IMG/VR virus record: IMGVR_UViG_3300020141_000372
Coordinates: 1 to 42,186 of that record
Origin: a virus
Strand: one strand, 5' to 3'
Length of the DNA: 42,186 nucleotides
The notes under the pieces: generated by a model
Database searches by the model: none
What the model was told of the DNA's origin: nothing
What the model saw: the letters and a program-made list of their open reading frames with translations, nothing else
Shown: positions 26,690-34,134 of the stretch, one piece after another
Position numbering within the stretch: position 1 is the stretch's first letter
Layout: each line of letters opens with the position of its first letter
Position numbers and translations under genes: made by a program

Positions 26690-27045
26690 CAGAAGAGAAA
26701 AATATACTTCAGCAAGTCATGGGCAGGCTTAATGCCTCTAATATGCTCACTGCAATTTTAAAAATTGCGGGTCCAATAGAGATACCAATCTCAGAGCTAG
26801 AAGGTATTCTTAAGTATCAAAAGCCCGAAGACTTGATGGATCTAAATGCAGAGTCAACTTATGTAGATACATTTATGGACTACATTAAAGAAAATGGTGG
26901 TTACGTAAATGTAACTATTGTTGATGGAGATAAATTTAAATTACAGTTAGTTTCAAAAGAAGAAGGAGAAAAAACCCTTGGTCAACCAGATGACATGGGT
27001 TATGTTTGTACGAGAGCTAGGTGGAACCAATATGCACACTCATGA
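26686..27045 (+). CDS. Tandem paralog 1 of an unknown phage family (119 aa)
   Basis: The first of three adjacent related genes. ATG 26686 (overlapping the upstream TGA) gives MTEEKNILQQV. A longer frame from 26632 exists but its extra residues do not align with the paralogs. A shared block is RLNASNMLTAIL near residues 12-23, then EIPIS, then a YIKENGGYVNV strand and a FKLQLVSKEEG strand, and the C-terminus ends MGYVCTRARWNQYAHS. No enzyme motif is visible. The beta-alpha make-up and acidic nature suggest a small binding or decoy protein, which is not established. Confidence 0.65.
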   Translation: MTEEKNILQQVMGRLNASNMLTAILKIAGPIEIPISELEGILKYQKPEDLMDLNAESTYVDTFMDYIKENGGYVNVTIVDGDKFKLQLVSKEEGEKTLGQPDDMGYVCTRARWNQYAHS

Positions 27046-27460
27046 TGTCTTTATGGACGATGGAGTAACAGTAAGTAGAGAAGAATGCGAAAGAAGAAGC
27101 AATGAAGTTGAAGATTTTTTTCATAGACTAAATGCATCTTCATTGCTAACTTTGCTATTTCAAAATTTTGGAGAGGTTGTGTTTGATAGGGATCAAGTGA
27201 CTCATTTAAATAAGTATGATCTGCCACCAAACGACACGGCGGTAAACCCATATGACCCAGATTTTTTTGATTACATCAAAGATCTAGGGGGCCACGTTGT
27301 TGTTAAATTTGACCCACAGACCGACAAGGTTTCAATGAATCTAGTCAGCCACGAAGATGGCATAGAGGCTCAGAAAAAAAGAGAAACAATGGGTTTCTTT
27401 TCAATTAGAAGGCCGTGGAACGTCCATAGCATTAAACCAGTTCAAGGAGAAAATAAATGA
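27032..27460 (+). CDS. Tandem paralog 2 of an unknown phage family (142 aa)
   Basis: The start at 27032 has AGGTGG upstream and overlaps paralog 1 by 14 nt. It repeats the family blocks: FHRLNASSLLTLLF near residues 29-42, EVVFDRDQV, YIKDLGGHVVVKF, MNLVSHEDG and the end MGFFSIRRPWNVHSIKP. An N-terminal extension (MHTHDVFMDDGVTVSREECERR) is specific to it. The longer frame from 26978 lies inside paralog 1 and is not supported. The family has no name I recognise. Duplication followed by divergence is the simplest history. Confidence 0.65.
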   Translation: MHTHDVFMDDGVTVSREECERRSNEVEDFFHRLNASSLLTLLFQNFGEVVFDRDQVTHLNKYDLPPNDTAVNPYDPDFFDYIKDLGGHVVVKFDPQTDKVSMNLVSHEDGIEAQKKRETMGFFSIRRPWNVHSIKPVQGENK

Positions 27461-27690
27461 CAGAAGAGCAGGATATTTTTGCATCGCTAAATGTTTCAAA
27501 GATTTTAGTAGCAATTTTAGAAATTCAAAAAGAAATCTCTATCCCTTCAGCAGCATTTCTTGATGCAGCAACAGAAGATAAAGAGTTGCAGGTTGATTAC
27601 GATTCAGATAGTCAATCTTTTAAGTTTAAATTAAAGGATAAAGATGGATCAGGGTTTAATAACGACCAGCTCATTGAAAGTTTCGAATAA
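27457..27690 (+). CDS. Tandem paralog 3, short form (77 aa)
   Basis: Third member of the trio, starting on an ATGA overlap with AAGGAG six bases upstream. It has the first family block (ASLNVSKILVAIL near residues 9-21), then EISIPS and one beta segment FKFKLKDKDG, but lacks the C-terminal MG...W block of the other two. It is either a truncated copy or the minimal domain. The acidic region EDKELQVDYDSDSQ is typical of all three. The last 47 bases overlap the MazG-like gene. Confidence 0.6.
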   Translation: MTEEQDIFASLNVSKILVAILEIQKEISIPSAAFLDAATEDKELQVDYDSDSQSFKFKLKDKDGSGFNNDQLIESFE

Positions 27691-28033
27691 AGAAATAGAG
27701 CTAGCAACAGATTATGGACTTGATGTTCTTTCTGCGCTGCTTCACGAAACTGCAATTGAAAAAGGTTTTTGGGATCAACCAAAAAACTTTGATGTGTTTG
27801 GGAATAAGTTGGCATTAGTGCATTCTGAAGTAACAGAGGTTCTGGAGGCTATTAGAAAAAATAAAGGGTCAGAAGAAATTGTAGAAGAGATGGTCGACAT
27901 CTTAATTAGAACTCTTGATCTTTATGCATCAATGAGAAATGGCGGATTTGTAGAGCACAGCCTTGATGAAGTTTTGTTTAAAAAAATGGAAAAAAATAAG
28001 GCTAGACCAAAGCTTCACGGCAATTTATTTTAA
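27644..28033 (+). CDS. MazG-like nucleotide pyrophosphohydrolase
   Basis: A 129-residue all-alpha protein with the MazG-type metal site: Glu62, Glu65 and Glu68 in SEVTEVLEA, then Glu82-x2-Asp85 in EEMVDI. Members hydrolyse nucleoside triphosphates to monophosphate and pyrophosphate. Phage copies may clean damaged dNTPs or lower (p)ppGpp to block host starvation responses. The start at 27644 has AAAGGA upstream and overlaps paralog 3 by 47 nt. It stands before RecA and DNA metabolism genes. The MazG fold is well supported, but the substrate is not known. Confidence 0.82.
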   Translation: MDQGLITTSSLKVSNKEIELATDYGLDVLSALLHETAIEKGFWDQPKNFDVFGNKLALVHSEVTEVLEAIRKNKGSEEIVEEMVDILIRTLDLYASMRNGGFVEHSLDEVLFKKMEKNKARPKLHGNLF

Positions 28034-28042
28034 TGATATAAT
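28034..28042 (+). promoter_or_regulatory. Extended -10 promoter of the recA-like gene
   Basis: TGATATAAT is an extended -10 with a perfect hexamer at 28037-28042. A weak -35 (TTCACG, 28014-28019) is 17 bp upstream. The predicted start near 28049 gives a 17-nt leader containing AGAGAGAG as ribosome site for ATG 28066. ATTGT and ACAAT flank that site and could pair weakly. Confidence 0.6.
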
Positions 28043-28065
28043 TGTATCAAAGAGAGAGACAATAA

Positions 28066-29070
28066 ATGACTATAGCGATTGATGACATCCTAGCAGGATT
28101 AGATCCAAAAACAAGAGCAAGAGTAAAAGCAGCACAAGATGTAAAAGTTGAAAAGCAAAAGACACCTAGCATTGGCTTAAACATGGCCCTTAAAGGTGGA
28201 TTAGGCTATGGTAGACAAGTTCTTGTTTGGGGAAATAAATCTGCAGGAAAGTCTTCATTTTGTTTACAGATGATTGCTCTTGCACAAAAAGAGGGTAAAA
28301 CTTGTGCATGGATTGATGCAGAGGCATCATATGATCAGTCATGGGCAGAAATGCTTGGAGTAGATTCTTCTTCCCTTATTTACTCACCAGCAAAAACCGT
28401 TAACGATATGGTCGATGTAGCAACAAAGCTAATGGATGCTGGCGTAGATATTATTGTTGTTGATTCTATTTCAGCACTATTGCCAGCTATTTATTTTGAA
28501 AAAGATGGAAATGAAATGAAAGATTTGCAAGACACAAAGCAAATCGGCGCTGAAGCAAAGGATATGACTCACGCAGTCAAAATGTTAAACTATGCAAACA
28601 AGAACACATTATTGGTACTCATCTCACAACAGAGAAATCAGTTTGGATCTATGCATGCCTCCCACATACCGACAGGAGGAATGGCAGTCAAGTTCTTCTC
28701 TTCCACCGTCATTAAACTTTGGTCTTCTGAGGCTGAAGCTAATGCTATCAAAGCTGGTATTAAAGTTGGTGACAAAATTATTGAACAGAGGGTTGGCAGA
28801 CCAGTCAATTGGATTATTGATTACAACAAACTCGGCCCCCCTAACCTATCTGGACAGTACGATTTCTATTACCAAGGAGAGTCACTAGGTGTAGACTTAG
28901 TCGGAGAAACCTTAGATGTTGCAGAAATGGTTGGAGCGGTTGAAAAAGGTGGAGCCTGGTACACAGTTAATGAAGAAAGACTACAGGGACGTGCAAAGGC
29001 TGTCGCTTATTTAAGAGATAACCCAGAAGTTGTTGATAAATTAATTAAGGACATTGATGCCAAATCTTAA
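28066..29070 (+). CDS. recA: RecA family recombinase
   Basis: A 334-residue RecA-like ATPase for strand exchange and repair of phage DNA. Walker A is GNKSAGKSS at residues 56-64 and Walker B is IIVVDSISALLP, with Asp at 133. LISQQRNQFGSMHASHIPTGGMAVKF matches the L1/L2 region, where the protein binds DNA. The N-terminal multimerisation strand is short and the C-terminal domain is reduced compared with bacterial RecA (about 350 residues). It has its own promoter. Its end overlaps the next gene by 14 nt and it is followed by a RecB/Cas4-like nuclease and a RuvC-like nuclease, which makes a recombination module. Confidence 0.93.
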   Translation: MTIAIDDILAGLDPKTRARVKAAQDVKVEKQKTPSIGLNMALKGGLGYGRQVLVWGNKSAGKSSFCLQMIALAQKEGKTCAWIDAEASYDQSWAEMLGVDSSSLIYSPAKTVNDMVDVATKLMDAGVDIIVVDSISALLPAIYFEKDGNEMKDLQDTKQIGAEAKDMTHAVKMLNYANKNTLLVLISQQRNQFGSMHASHIPTGGMAVKFFSSTVIKLWSSEAEANAIKAGIKVGDKIIEQRVGRPVNWIIDYNKLGPPNLSGQYDFYYQGESLGVDLVGETLDVAEMVGAVEKGGAWYTVNEERLQGRAKAVAYLRDNPEVVDKLIKDIDAKS

Positions 29071-29254
29071 TGAATTTTTAAATAAATCTATTCCAGAAGA
29101 TTCAGTATTAGATGATAGGGTTGAAGTTATAGAACAAATGAGACCATGCTCTAAATGTGATCTTTTTGTTCATGAATATTATTTTAATAATCAAACTCTG
29201 GAAATGTATTGGACATGTAAAGATGGACATAAAACGGTACATCGGGTGGGCTAA
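29057..29254 (+). CDS. Small zinc-finger protein (65 aa)
   Basis: Starts at ATG 29057 (TTG 29054 directly before it is a poorer choice) with AAGGA upstream, and overlaps recA by 14 nt. It contains CSKC near residues 31-34 and a second ligand pair C..GH near 54-58, a likely single zinc site. The N-terminus is a short acidic helix. Its role is unknown, but the coupled position suggests co-action with the recombination genes. Confidence 0.65.
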   Translation: MPNLNEFLNKSIPEDSVLDDRVEVIEQMRPCSKCDLFVHEYYFNNQTLEMYWTCKDGHKTVHRVG

Positions 29255-29559
29255 TGTCAGAGCGAGCAGAAGTAAAAAGAGATGGAGCCAAGGCTCAAAA
29301 AAATTCGGGCAGAGGAGACTATCAAAAAGGTGACGCACAGTGGAAGCAATTCCTTGTAGACTATAAAGAAGCTGGCGTTTCTTTTACTTTGAATAAAGAT
29401 AACTGGGCAAAGATATGCACAGATACATTTAGGGTGAATAGAGATATGCACCCAGCGTTAAAAATTATTATTGGTTCTGAGTCTAAGGTTAGGCTGGGAA
29501 TAATAGAGTGGTCGGTTTTAGAAGAGTTAATACAGTTCTGGGAGGAACATAATGAATAA
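29254..29559 (+). CDS. Unknown phage protein, possibly nucleic-acid-binding (101 aa)
   Basis: The N-terminus is basic and Gly-rich (AKAQKNSGRGDYQKGDAQWK) and the rest is helical with WAKICTDTF and an amphipathic final helix. I do not recognise a family. The KGDAQWKQFL pattern recurs in unnamed phage proteins, but I cannot assign it. It starts on the upstream stop (taATG) and overlaps the next gene by 8 nt, with GGAGG in its end serving as the next ribosome site. Confidence 0.62.
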   Translation: MSERAEVKRDGAKAQKNSGRGDYQKGDAQWKQFLVDYKEAGVSFTLNKDNWAKICTDTFRVNRDMHPALKIIIGSESKVRLGIIEWSVLEELIQFWEEHNE

Positions 29560-30523
29560 ATATCAGGTTATGCCGCAGGTTGTTATATATAGAGATCTTT
29601 TTGATAAAGATGAGCTAAAGAGGTTTTATGACTTAATGGACCTATATGAAAATGATACTAGTGAGTTTGAGATTGTGCATGAGGAAGACTCGACAAGAGG
29701 AGATAATCATGGAACTTTACCTATAGAGCATAGAGATGGTTCTCCAATCAACCAGTGGGTTCCTTGGCATACATTTGGCAAAAAGACATTTTTTAATTTT
29801 AAGCATAGACCAAATGTAATTGAAGATGAAAACATTAAATTCCTATATGACTTTAGAGAAAAATTATATTCTATATTTAAAATAGTTTTTGACGACTATA
29901 TTAATGAGTGGTCAGAGTCTGGATACTGGCCAGAGTATATTGATAATTGGGAGCTCAATGGCCCTGGTTCAACAAGAATGCACTATTCAGTCATTGAGGT
30001 TTTAAAGCACGATATTCATGCAGAAAAAAATCTTGCAATTACATTTCACACTGACGCACATAAGCACAGAGTTGGTCAGCCGAGATCCCAGCAGATTATC
30101 ACAATCACAATATATGTAAACGATGACTATACTGGTGGCGAAGTTGAGTTCTTAAATGAGATTGACGAAATTCCAAATGTTGTTACATATAAACCAGGTG
30201 TAGGTGACGTCACCGTGTTCCCGTCAGGCATACCATACTTTCATTCTGCAAAAGCAGTAACGGAAGGAAACAAAAAGGTTTTTGTAAGAGTTTTTGCACA
30301 GTGGGATTACCCAGGATCACAAGAATGGGCAGACGGTATCGCCAAGCATGGCGAAGAAGAATGGCTGCGATTGGTAGATGAAGATGTGCAGGAAAAGGTT
30401 TCTACTGGAATATATGACCGTGAAGTTCGTATTGAAGGAACGGTATGGCAAGATGTAAACCCGTCAATTAAAGTTGAAGTTGCAAAAGAAAATCATATAT
30501 ATGTTGACGGAAGATTAAGATGA
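29552..30523 (+). CDS. 2-oxoglutarate/Fe(II)-dependent dioxygenase (323 aa)
   Basis: The double-stranded beta-helix iron site is visible: His166-x-Asp168 in FHTDAHKH and His231 in PYFHSA, with Arg246 (VFVRVFAQ) as the likely 2-oxoglutarate anchor. ITIYVNDDYTGGEVEF is the family's core strand pair. The reaction is hydroxylation of a substrate with O2 and 2-oxoglutarate. Phage members are often annotated as prolyl-4-hydroxylase-like and may modify protein, nucleobase or glycan; the target is unknown here. A strong GGAGG site precedes the start. The N- and C-terminal additions (about 140 and 60 residues) are larger than the bare domain. Confidence 0.85.
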   Translation: MNKYQVMPQVVIYRDLFDKDELKRFYDLMDLYENDTSEFEIVHEEDSTRGDNHGTLPIEHRDGSPINQWVPWHTFGKKTFFNFKHRPNVIEDENIKFLYDFREKLYSIFKIVFDDYINEWSESGYWPEYIDNWELNGPGSTRMHYSVIEVLKHDIHAEKNLAITFHTDAHKHRVGQPRSQQIITITIYVNDDYTGGEVEFLNEIDEIPNVVTYKPGVGDVTVFPSGIPYFHSAKAVTEGNKKVFVRVFAQWDYPGSQEWADGIAKHGEEEWLRLVDEDVQEKVSTGIYDREVRIEGTVWQDVNPSIKVEVAKENHIYVDGRLR

Positions 30524-30624
30524 ATATCTTTCTTTTAGGATTAATGGTAGGATTTACATTAGGGTACCCAATTGGGCTATTCATTGACAAGTGGGACAAA
30601 AGGATTAAAGATGGCGGAAGATAA
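30520..30624 (+). CDS. Single-pass membrane miniprotein (34 aa)
   Basis: ATG 30520 on an ATGA overlap with the dioxygenase gene, preceded by GGAAG, encodes MNIFLLGLMVGFTLGYPIGL followed by a charged tail with DKWDKRIKDGGR. That is one transmembrane helix with a positively charged cytoplasmic end. It overlaps the next gene by 14 nt. A role in lysis, superinfection exclusion or envelope stress is possible, but nothing in the sequence decides it. Confidence 0.6.
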   Translation: MNIFLLGLMVGFTLGYPIGLFIDKWDKRIKDGGR

Positions 30625-30949
30625 AAATACACTTCAATTGATTAGTGATATCACTGAGTTCAACGATCTACATGAATATATGCAAGATGAACATCTTGAT
30701 AAGGCACTTGCTATTGTTGTTAAGTTATTGATGACACCAGATGTACCGTCAGCGAAGGCACCAATGCTTATAATGGAGCTCCAGGCAATGTCAACTAAAT
30801 TTGCAGTCATGTCTTCAGTCTATTCTACTATTGCTAAGGATAAAGCAGGAACCGTCAATAACAATAAGAAGAATGTCTATTACTCAGTAAAGGAGTCCAT
30901 AGACAAACTTGTAGATGCACTTAAGTATGTTGTTAGGTATAACTCATAA
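30611..30949 (+). CDS. Unknown helical phage protein (112 aa)
   Basis: The start is ATG 30611 with AAAGGA upstream. A longer frame from 30572 lies inside the miniprotein and is not supported. The product is all-helical. Its centre (PSAKAPMLIMELQAMSTKFA) and end (KKNVYYSVKESIDKLVDALKYVVRYNS) are typical of an unnamed phage family found beside Cas4-like nucleases, from memory rather than a search. A partner of the following nuclease is possible. Confidence 0.65.
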   Translation: MAEDKNTLQLISDITEFNDLHEYMQDEHLDKALAIVVKLLMTPDVPSAKAPMLIMELQAMSTKFAVMSSVYSTIAKDKAGTVNNNKKNVYYSVKESIDKLVDALKYVVRYNS

Positions 30950-31741
30950 ATGGCTAGAGATATTGTAAAGAACCTTAAGTTTAAAAAGCACACTGGAAAA
31001 TTCTTTGACCCAGAAAAATTTGCTGCGTTGCTTGATGAGTCTTATCGTAATACCAAAAGAGCAGATGGAGAGATGACCAAGAAGTCTTTTAGCCCAAGCT
31101 CCCTTGGATACGGTCATGGAACATGCCCAAGATATTGGTACATGGCTTTTTCTGGTGCTGTATTTATTGATGATAATGATGCTGTAGCAGTTGCAAACAT
31201 GGCTCAGGGCACACAGGCTCACGAAAGACTCCAAAAGCTCATCAGCACAATGCCTGAGTGGAAAGCTGAGGAAGAAGAGATTGTTAGTGAGTATCCACCT
31301 ATTAGAGGATTTATAGATCTAATTATGGAGTATGATGGCGAAACTGTAATTGGTGAAATTAAAACGGCAAAGCAAGAGGTTTGGGACACTAGACAATCAG
31401 AGATGAAGTCATCAGCAAACCACATGCTTCAGCTATTAACCTATATGAAGCTAAAGAATGCTAAAGAGGGGTTCTTTCTATATGAAAACAAGAACACCCA
31501 AGAGATATTAATTATTCCAATTTCAATGAATGAAAAGAACAAAGCAATAATTGAAGAAGCTTTTGCATGGATGGAGCAAGTTTGGGATAACTTTAAAAAT
31601 GGAGAACTTCCAATAAGGCCACCAGGATCTACAAAGTCTAAGATGCCTTGCACCTATTGCCCAGTTAAAAAAGCTTGCTATGACAAGTCTGGTCCAGTCG
31701 GCACAGTTGAAATAGATTTATACAAGGTGCCTAAAATATGA
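30950..31741 (+). CDS. Cas4/RecB-like PD-(D/E)XK nuclease with Fe-S site
   Basis: A 263-residue nuclease. The active site is His91 (GTQAHERL), Asp123 (RGFIDLIME), Glu136-x-Lys138 (IGEIKTAK) and Gln161 (QLLTYM). Four cysteines (59, 234, 237, 243, in CPRYW and CTYCPVKKACYD) match the 4Fe-4S cluster of Cas4 and AddB exonucleases. It would resect DNA ends for the RecA protein upstream. There is no CRISPR array or other cas gene here, so this is a replication and recombination enzyme. It directly abuts the upstream gene and overlaps the following one by ATGA. Confidence 0.88.
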   Translation: MARDIVKNLKFKKHTGKFFDPEKFAALLDESYRNTKRADGEMTKKSFSPSSLGYGHGTCPRYWYMAFSGAVFIDDNDAVAVANMAQGTQAHERLQKLISTMPEWKAEEEEIVSEYPPIRGFIDLIMEYDGETVIGEIKTAKQEVWDTRQSEMKSSANHMLQLLTYMKLKNAKEGFFLYENKNTQEILIIPISMNEKNKAIIEEAFAWMEQVWDNFKNGELPIRPPGSTKSKMPCTYCPVKKACYDKSGPVGTVEIDLYKVPKI

Positions 31742-32016
31742 TTTGTGCCAATACCGAATGCGCCAAAGAGTTTGATTCAAAAACACATAATCAAAAGTAT
31801 TGCTCTGACGAATGTTGCCGAGTTGCAACTAATAAAAGAATTATGCAAAAGTATTATGAGAAAAAGGCTATCAAAAAGGGCGCAGTAAGACTTTGCAAAA
31901 AATGCAAATCTCAGCTAAGCAGATATAACTCAGACAATATTTGCTCTTCATGTCTAAAAGAGACTAACTCTAAATCTAGAAAATTGTTACAGGACATACT
32001 TGATGAAATTAGCTAG
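31738..32016 (+). CDS. Double zinc-finger protein (92 aa)
   Basis: Two Cys-rich units: CANTEC...CSDECC near residues 3-27 and CKKC...CSSC near 53-72, each able to bind zinc, joined by a basic helix (MQKYYEKKAIKKG). It is an ATGA overlap after the nuclease and overlaps the resolvase by 14 nt. DNA binding or protein bridging in the recombination module is likely. No named family is recognised. Confidence 0.7.
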   Translation: MICANTECAKEFDSKTHNQKYCSDECCRVATNKRIMQKYYEKKAIKKGAVRLCKKCKSQLSRYNSDNICSSCLKETNSKSRKLLQDILDEIS

Positions 32017-32569
32017 CCTTGTAAAAACAAAAGCAAATAGGGTATTGGGCATAGATGCTTCAACAAACTCTATAGCTTTTTGTTTAATGGAGGGCGATGT
32101 TCCGCTTAAGTGGGGCAAGATTAACCTTGTTGGCGAAGACATATATGAAAAAATTTATGATGCAAAAAATAAAATGGCGATGATGTTAAATGAGCTAAAG
32201 AGTGATTATATAGTAGTTGAGGGTGCCATACTTGTCAGATCACCTGATGCTGTGATAAAATTGTCATATGTCTATGGAGTTGTTATTGCTGAGCTTATGT
32301 CTACTGGTGCTAAGGTTATTACTATTAGCCCATCCGCATGGCAGGCGTACATTGGCAACAAGAATCCGACAAAAGATGAAAAGTCTGCAATAAGGTTGGC
32401 AAACCCAGGGTATGCAGAGTCATGGTACAAAAATCAATTAAGAAATATGCGTAAGCAAAGAACTGTAGATTACTTTAATAAAAAGTATTCCCTACAGATT
32501 TCAGATTTTGATGTTGCAGATAGTTTTGGCATAGCACACTACAGTAACCAGGTGCTTACAAAAAGATGA
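32003..32569 (+). CDS. RuvC-like Holliday junction resolvase
   Basis: An RNase H-fold nuclease that would cut branched recombination intermediates before packaging. The four acidic residues expected of RuvC are present: Asp18 (GIDAST), Glu73 (VVEGA), Asp170 and Asp173 (DFDVADSFGIA). The length of 188 residues is close to bacterial RuvC. I chose ATG 32003 over TTG 32000. It sits after RecA and the Cas4-like nuclease and ahead of the terminase genes, which fits removal of junctions prior to packaging. It overlaps the upstream gene by 14 nt and the next by ATGA. Confidence 0.85.
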   Translation: MKLASLVKTKANRVLGIDASTNSIAFCLMEGDVPLKWGKINLVGEDIYEKIYDAKNKMAMMLNELKSDYIVVEGAILVRSPDAVIKLSYVYGVVIAELMSTGAKVITISPSAWQAYIGNKNPTKDEKSAIRLANPGYAESWYKNQLRNMRKQRTVDYFNKKYSLQISDFDVADSFGIAHYSNQVLTKR

Positions 32570-32712
32570 AGCTATATCAAAGTAAAGATTGGCTATATAG
32601 AAAATATATCGTTCAAAAGAAAACTATTACTGAAATAGGAAAAGAATGCGGGGTCTCTGCTATGACCATACAGAGATATTTACAAGAATTTGGGTTGGTT
32701 AGAAAAAAATGA
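32566..32712 (+). CDS. Helix-turn-helix miniprotein (48 aa)
   Basis: ATG 32566 overlaps the resolvase stop (ATGA) and TGA is at 32710-32712. The 48 residues form a homeodomain-like HTH: WLYRKYIVQKKTITEIGKEC followed by GVSAMTIQRYLQEFGL, the standard turn and recognition helix. This domain is common at the start of phage HNH or regulatory proteins, but here it stands alone with no catalytic part. It could bind DNA as a small regulator. It overlaps the methyltransferase-like gene by ATGA. Confidence 0.75.
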   Translation: MKLYQSKDWLYRKYIVQKKTITEIGKECGVSAMTIQRYLQEFGLVRKK

Positions 32713-33242
32713 AAGATTTTTGGGATGCTCTTGTTGGGCAAAAAGGCGTAGATTATTTTACTGAGTTAAACAAAACCTCCGTATACAATGAAGTTATTGA
32801 TGCAATGGGAGAAGGAAAATCTGCCCTTGAATTTGGTGCGGGGGTTGGAAGAAACATAGATTCTATTCTTCAGACATTCAACCATGTAACAGCATATGAT
32901 ATACCAAATGTTGTAGATCTTGTAAACAACTTTGATGGACTATTTGACAAATCAAGGTCAACATATACATCTGACTGGGACAGCTTAAAGGGGAAAAAGT
33001 TTGATGCGATACTTGCCCTTTCCGTACTAGACCATATTGAAGAGGAGTATCTAGTTCCGTACCTAGAAGATCTTGTTAATATGTCAAACAAATTTGTAGT
33101 TCATGGACGCAGACTCATGGATGATGGGAACAAAGACATCTTGACAATTCTAGAAAGATATTTTATTATTGACATACTAACTACAAATACTGATCTAAAC
33201 AATAATGAGCAGTTCATTGCAGTATTAAAGCCAAAGGAATAA
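32709..33242 (+). CDS. SAM-dependent methyltransferase-like protein (177 aa)
   Basis: Class I Rossmann methyltransferase features: motif I EFGAGVGRN at residues 41-49, an acidic end of strand 2 in AYDIP, and FDAILALSVLDHIEEE for strand 4. The substrate-binding end is short. There is no DPPY/NPPY motif, so an adenine or cytosine DNA methylase of the standard type is unlikely; a small molecule, protein or modified base is possible. The gene starts on an ATGA overlap with the HTH gene. The nucleotide-related genes nearby make a nucleotide or nucleic acid target plausible. Confidence 0.72.
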   Translation: MKDFWDALVGQKGVDYFTELNKTSVYNEVIDAMGEGKSALEFGAGVGRNIDSILQTFNHVTAYDIPNVVDLVNNFDGLFDKSRSTYTSDWDSLKGKKFDAILALSVLDHIEEEYLVPYLEDLVNMSNKFVVHGRRLMDDGNKDILTILERYFIIDILTTNTDLNNNEQFIAVLKPKE

Positions 33243-33243
33243 A

Positions 33244-33570
33244 ATGACAGATTATCCAAACAAGGCTGGCGGATACCAGGCTTGGATAACAGACCTACAG
33301 CTAATAGCAACAGATGCTCCTTCTGGACATAAGATAATTGTAGAGTGCTTAGAGATGGCAGAAATGCTAATTAAAAAGAATATATCATACGGAAACTCAG
33401 CACTTGAACCTATTCGTATATTTTCAAAGGCAGACTCAAAAGAACAAATTAGAGTCCGTATTGACGATAAGCTAAATAGAATTCAAAACGATCAAGCGTT
33501 TCCAGGAGACAATGACATAGATGATTTAATTGGGTATCTGATTCTTCTTAAAATTGCCAATAAGTCTTAG
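33244..33570 (+). CDS. Nmad1/DUF1599-like nucleotide-modification-associated protein
   Basis: A 108-residue helical protein. KKNISYGNSALEPIRIFSK, RVRIDDKLNRI and DIDDLIGYLILLKI form the pattern of the family called nucleotide modification associated domain 1 (DUF1599), from memory. That family has a MazG-like helical fold and is linked with DNA base modification pathways in phages. The acidic residues in the last helix (Asp-Asp-Leu-Ile) suggest a metal site. The start has AAGGAAT. Its own substrate is unknown. Confidence 0.68.
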   Translation: MTDYPNKAGGYQAWITDLQLIATDAPSGHKIIVECLEMAEMLIKKNISYGNSALEPIRIFSKADSKEQIRVRIDDKLNRIQNDQAFPGDNDIDDLIGYLILLKIANKS

Positions 33571-33582
33571 TCAACTAAAACA

Positions 33583-33591
33583 TGGTATAAT
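33583..33591 (+). promoter_or_regulatory. Extended -10 promoter, leaderless small terminase gene
   Basis: TGGTATAAT has a perfect extended -10 with the hexamer at 33586-33591. ATG 33598 lies six bases after the hexamer, so the predicted start falls on it. No Shine-Dalgarno sequence is present in the 27-bp gap between genes, and no good -35 is visible. Confidence 0.6.
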
Positions 33592-33597
33592 TTATAT

Positions 33598-34134
33598 ATG
33601 AGCGAACTAGAGCCAGCGGTGCACTTTGACAGAATGAACAGAGTTGTTCAAGAATTGCTAAAGGGTAACTCCGCAACACAAATAGCAACAAACACAGGAT
33701 TCTCCAGAAAAGAGGTCATTGAGTATGTTGATGAGTGGAAGTCTGTAGTACATAACGATACTAATTTAAGAGATCGTGCAAGAGAGGCAATCTCTGGAGC
33801 AGACGAACATTATGCAATGCTAATTAAAGAGGCCTGGAAGACCGTAGAGGATGCAGACACCCAAGGACAGCTTAGCGTAAAGGCGGGCGCCCTAAAATTA
33901 ATTGCGGACATTGAAACAAAAAGAATAGCTATGCTTCAATCTGTAGGCGTGTTAGAGAATACTCAAATTGCATCTCAAATTGCTGAAACAGAAAGAAAGC
34001 AAGATATCCTTGTAGGAATTTTAAAAGAGGTTACTGCTGGTTGCCCTAAATGCAAGATGGATGTTGCAAAAAGGTTGTCTCAAATAACAGGTATTGTTGA
34101 GAGCGTACTGATCCACGAGTCAGATGCTATCTAG
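33598..34134 (+). CDS. Probable terminase small subunit (178 aa)
   Basis: The protein begins with an HTH-like unit (ELLKGNSATQIATNTGFSRKEVIEYV near residues 18-45) and continues with a long helical region, the layout of small terminases that bind the packaging site and form a ring. It lies one gene upstream of the large terminase, which is normal position aside from the inserted dioxygenase. CPKC near residue 151 could bind metal. The start appears leaderless. The assignment rests on HTH, helices and context. Confidence 0.65.
   Translation: MSELEPAVHFDRMNRVVQELLKGNSATQIATNTGFSRKEVIEYVDEWKSVVHNDTNLRDRAREAISGADEHYAMLIKEAWKTVEDADTQGQLSVKAGALKLIADIETKRIAMLQSVGVLENTQIASQIAETERKQDILVGILKEVTAGCPKCKMDVAKRLSQITGIVESVLIHESDAI

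Noticed and set aside
30950-31741. CRISPR-Cas system suggested by a Cas4-like protein
   Set aside because: No repeat-spacer array and no other cas genes are present; Cas4-like nucleases are common in phage recombination modules.
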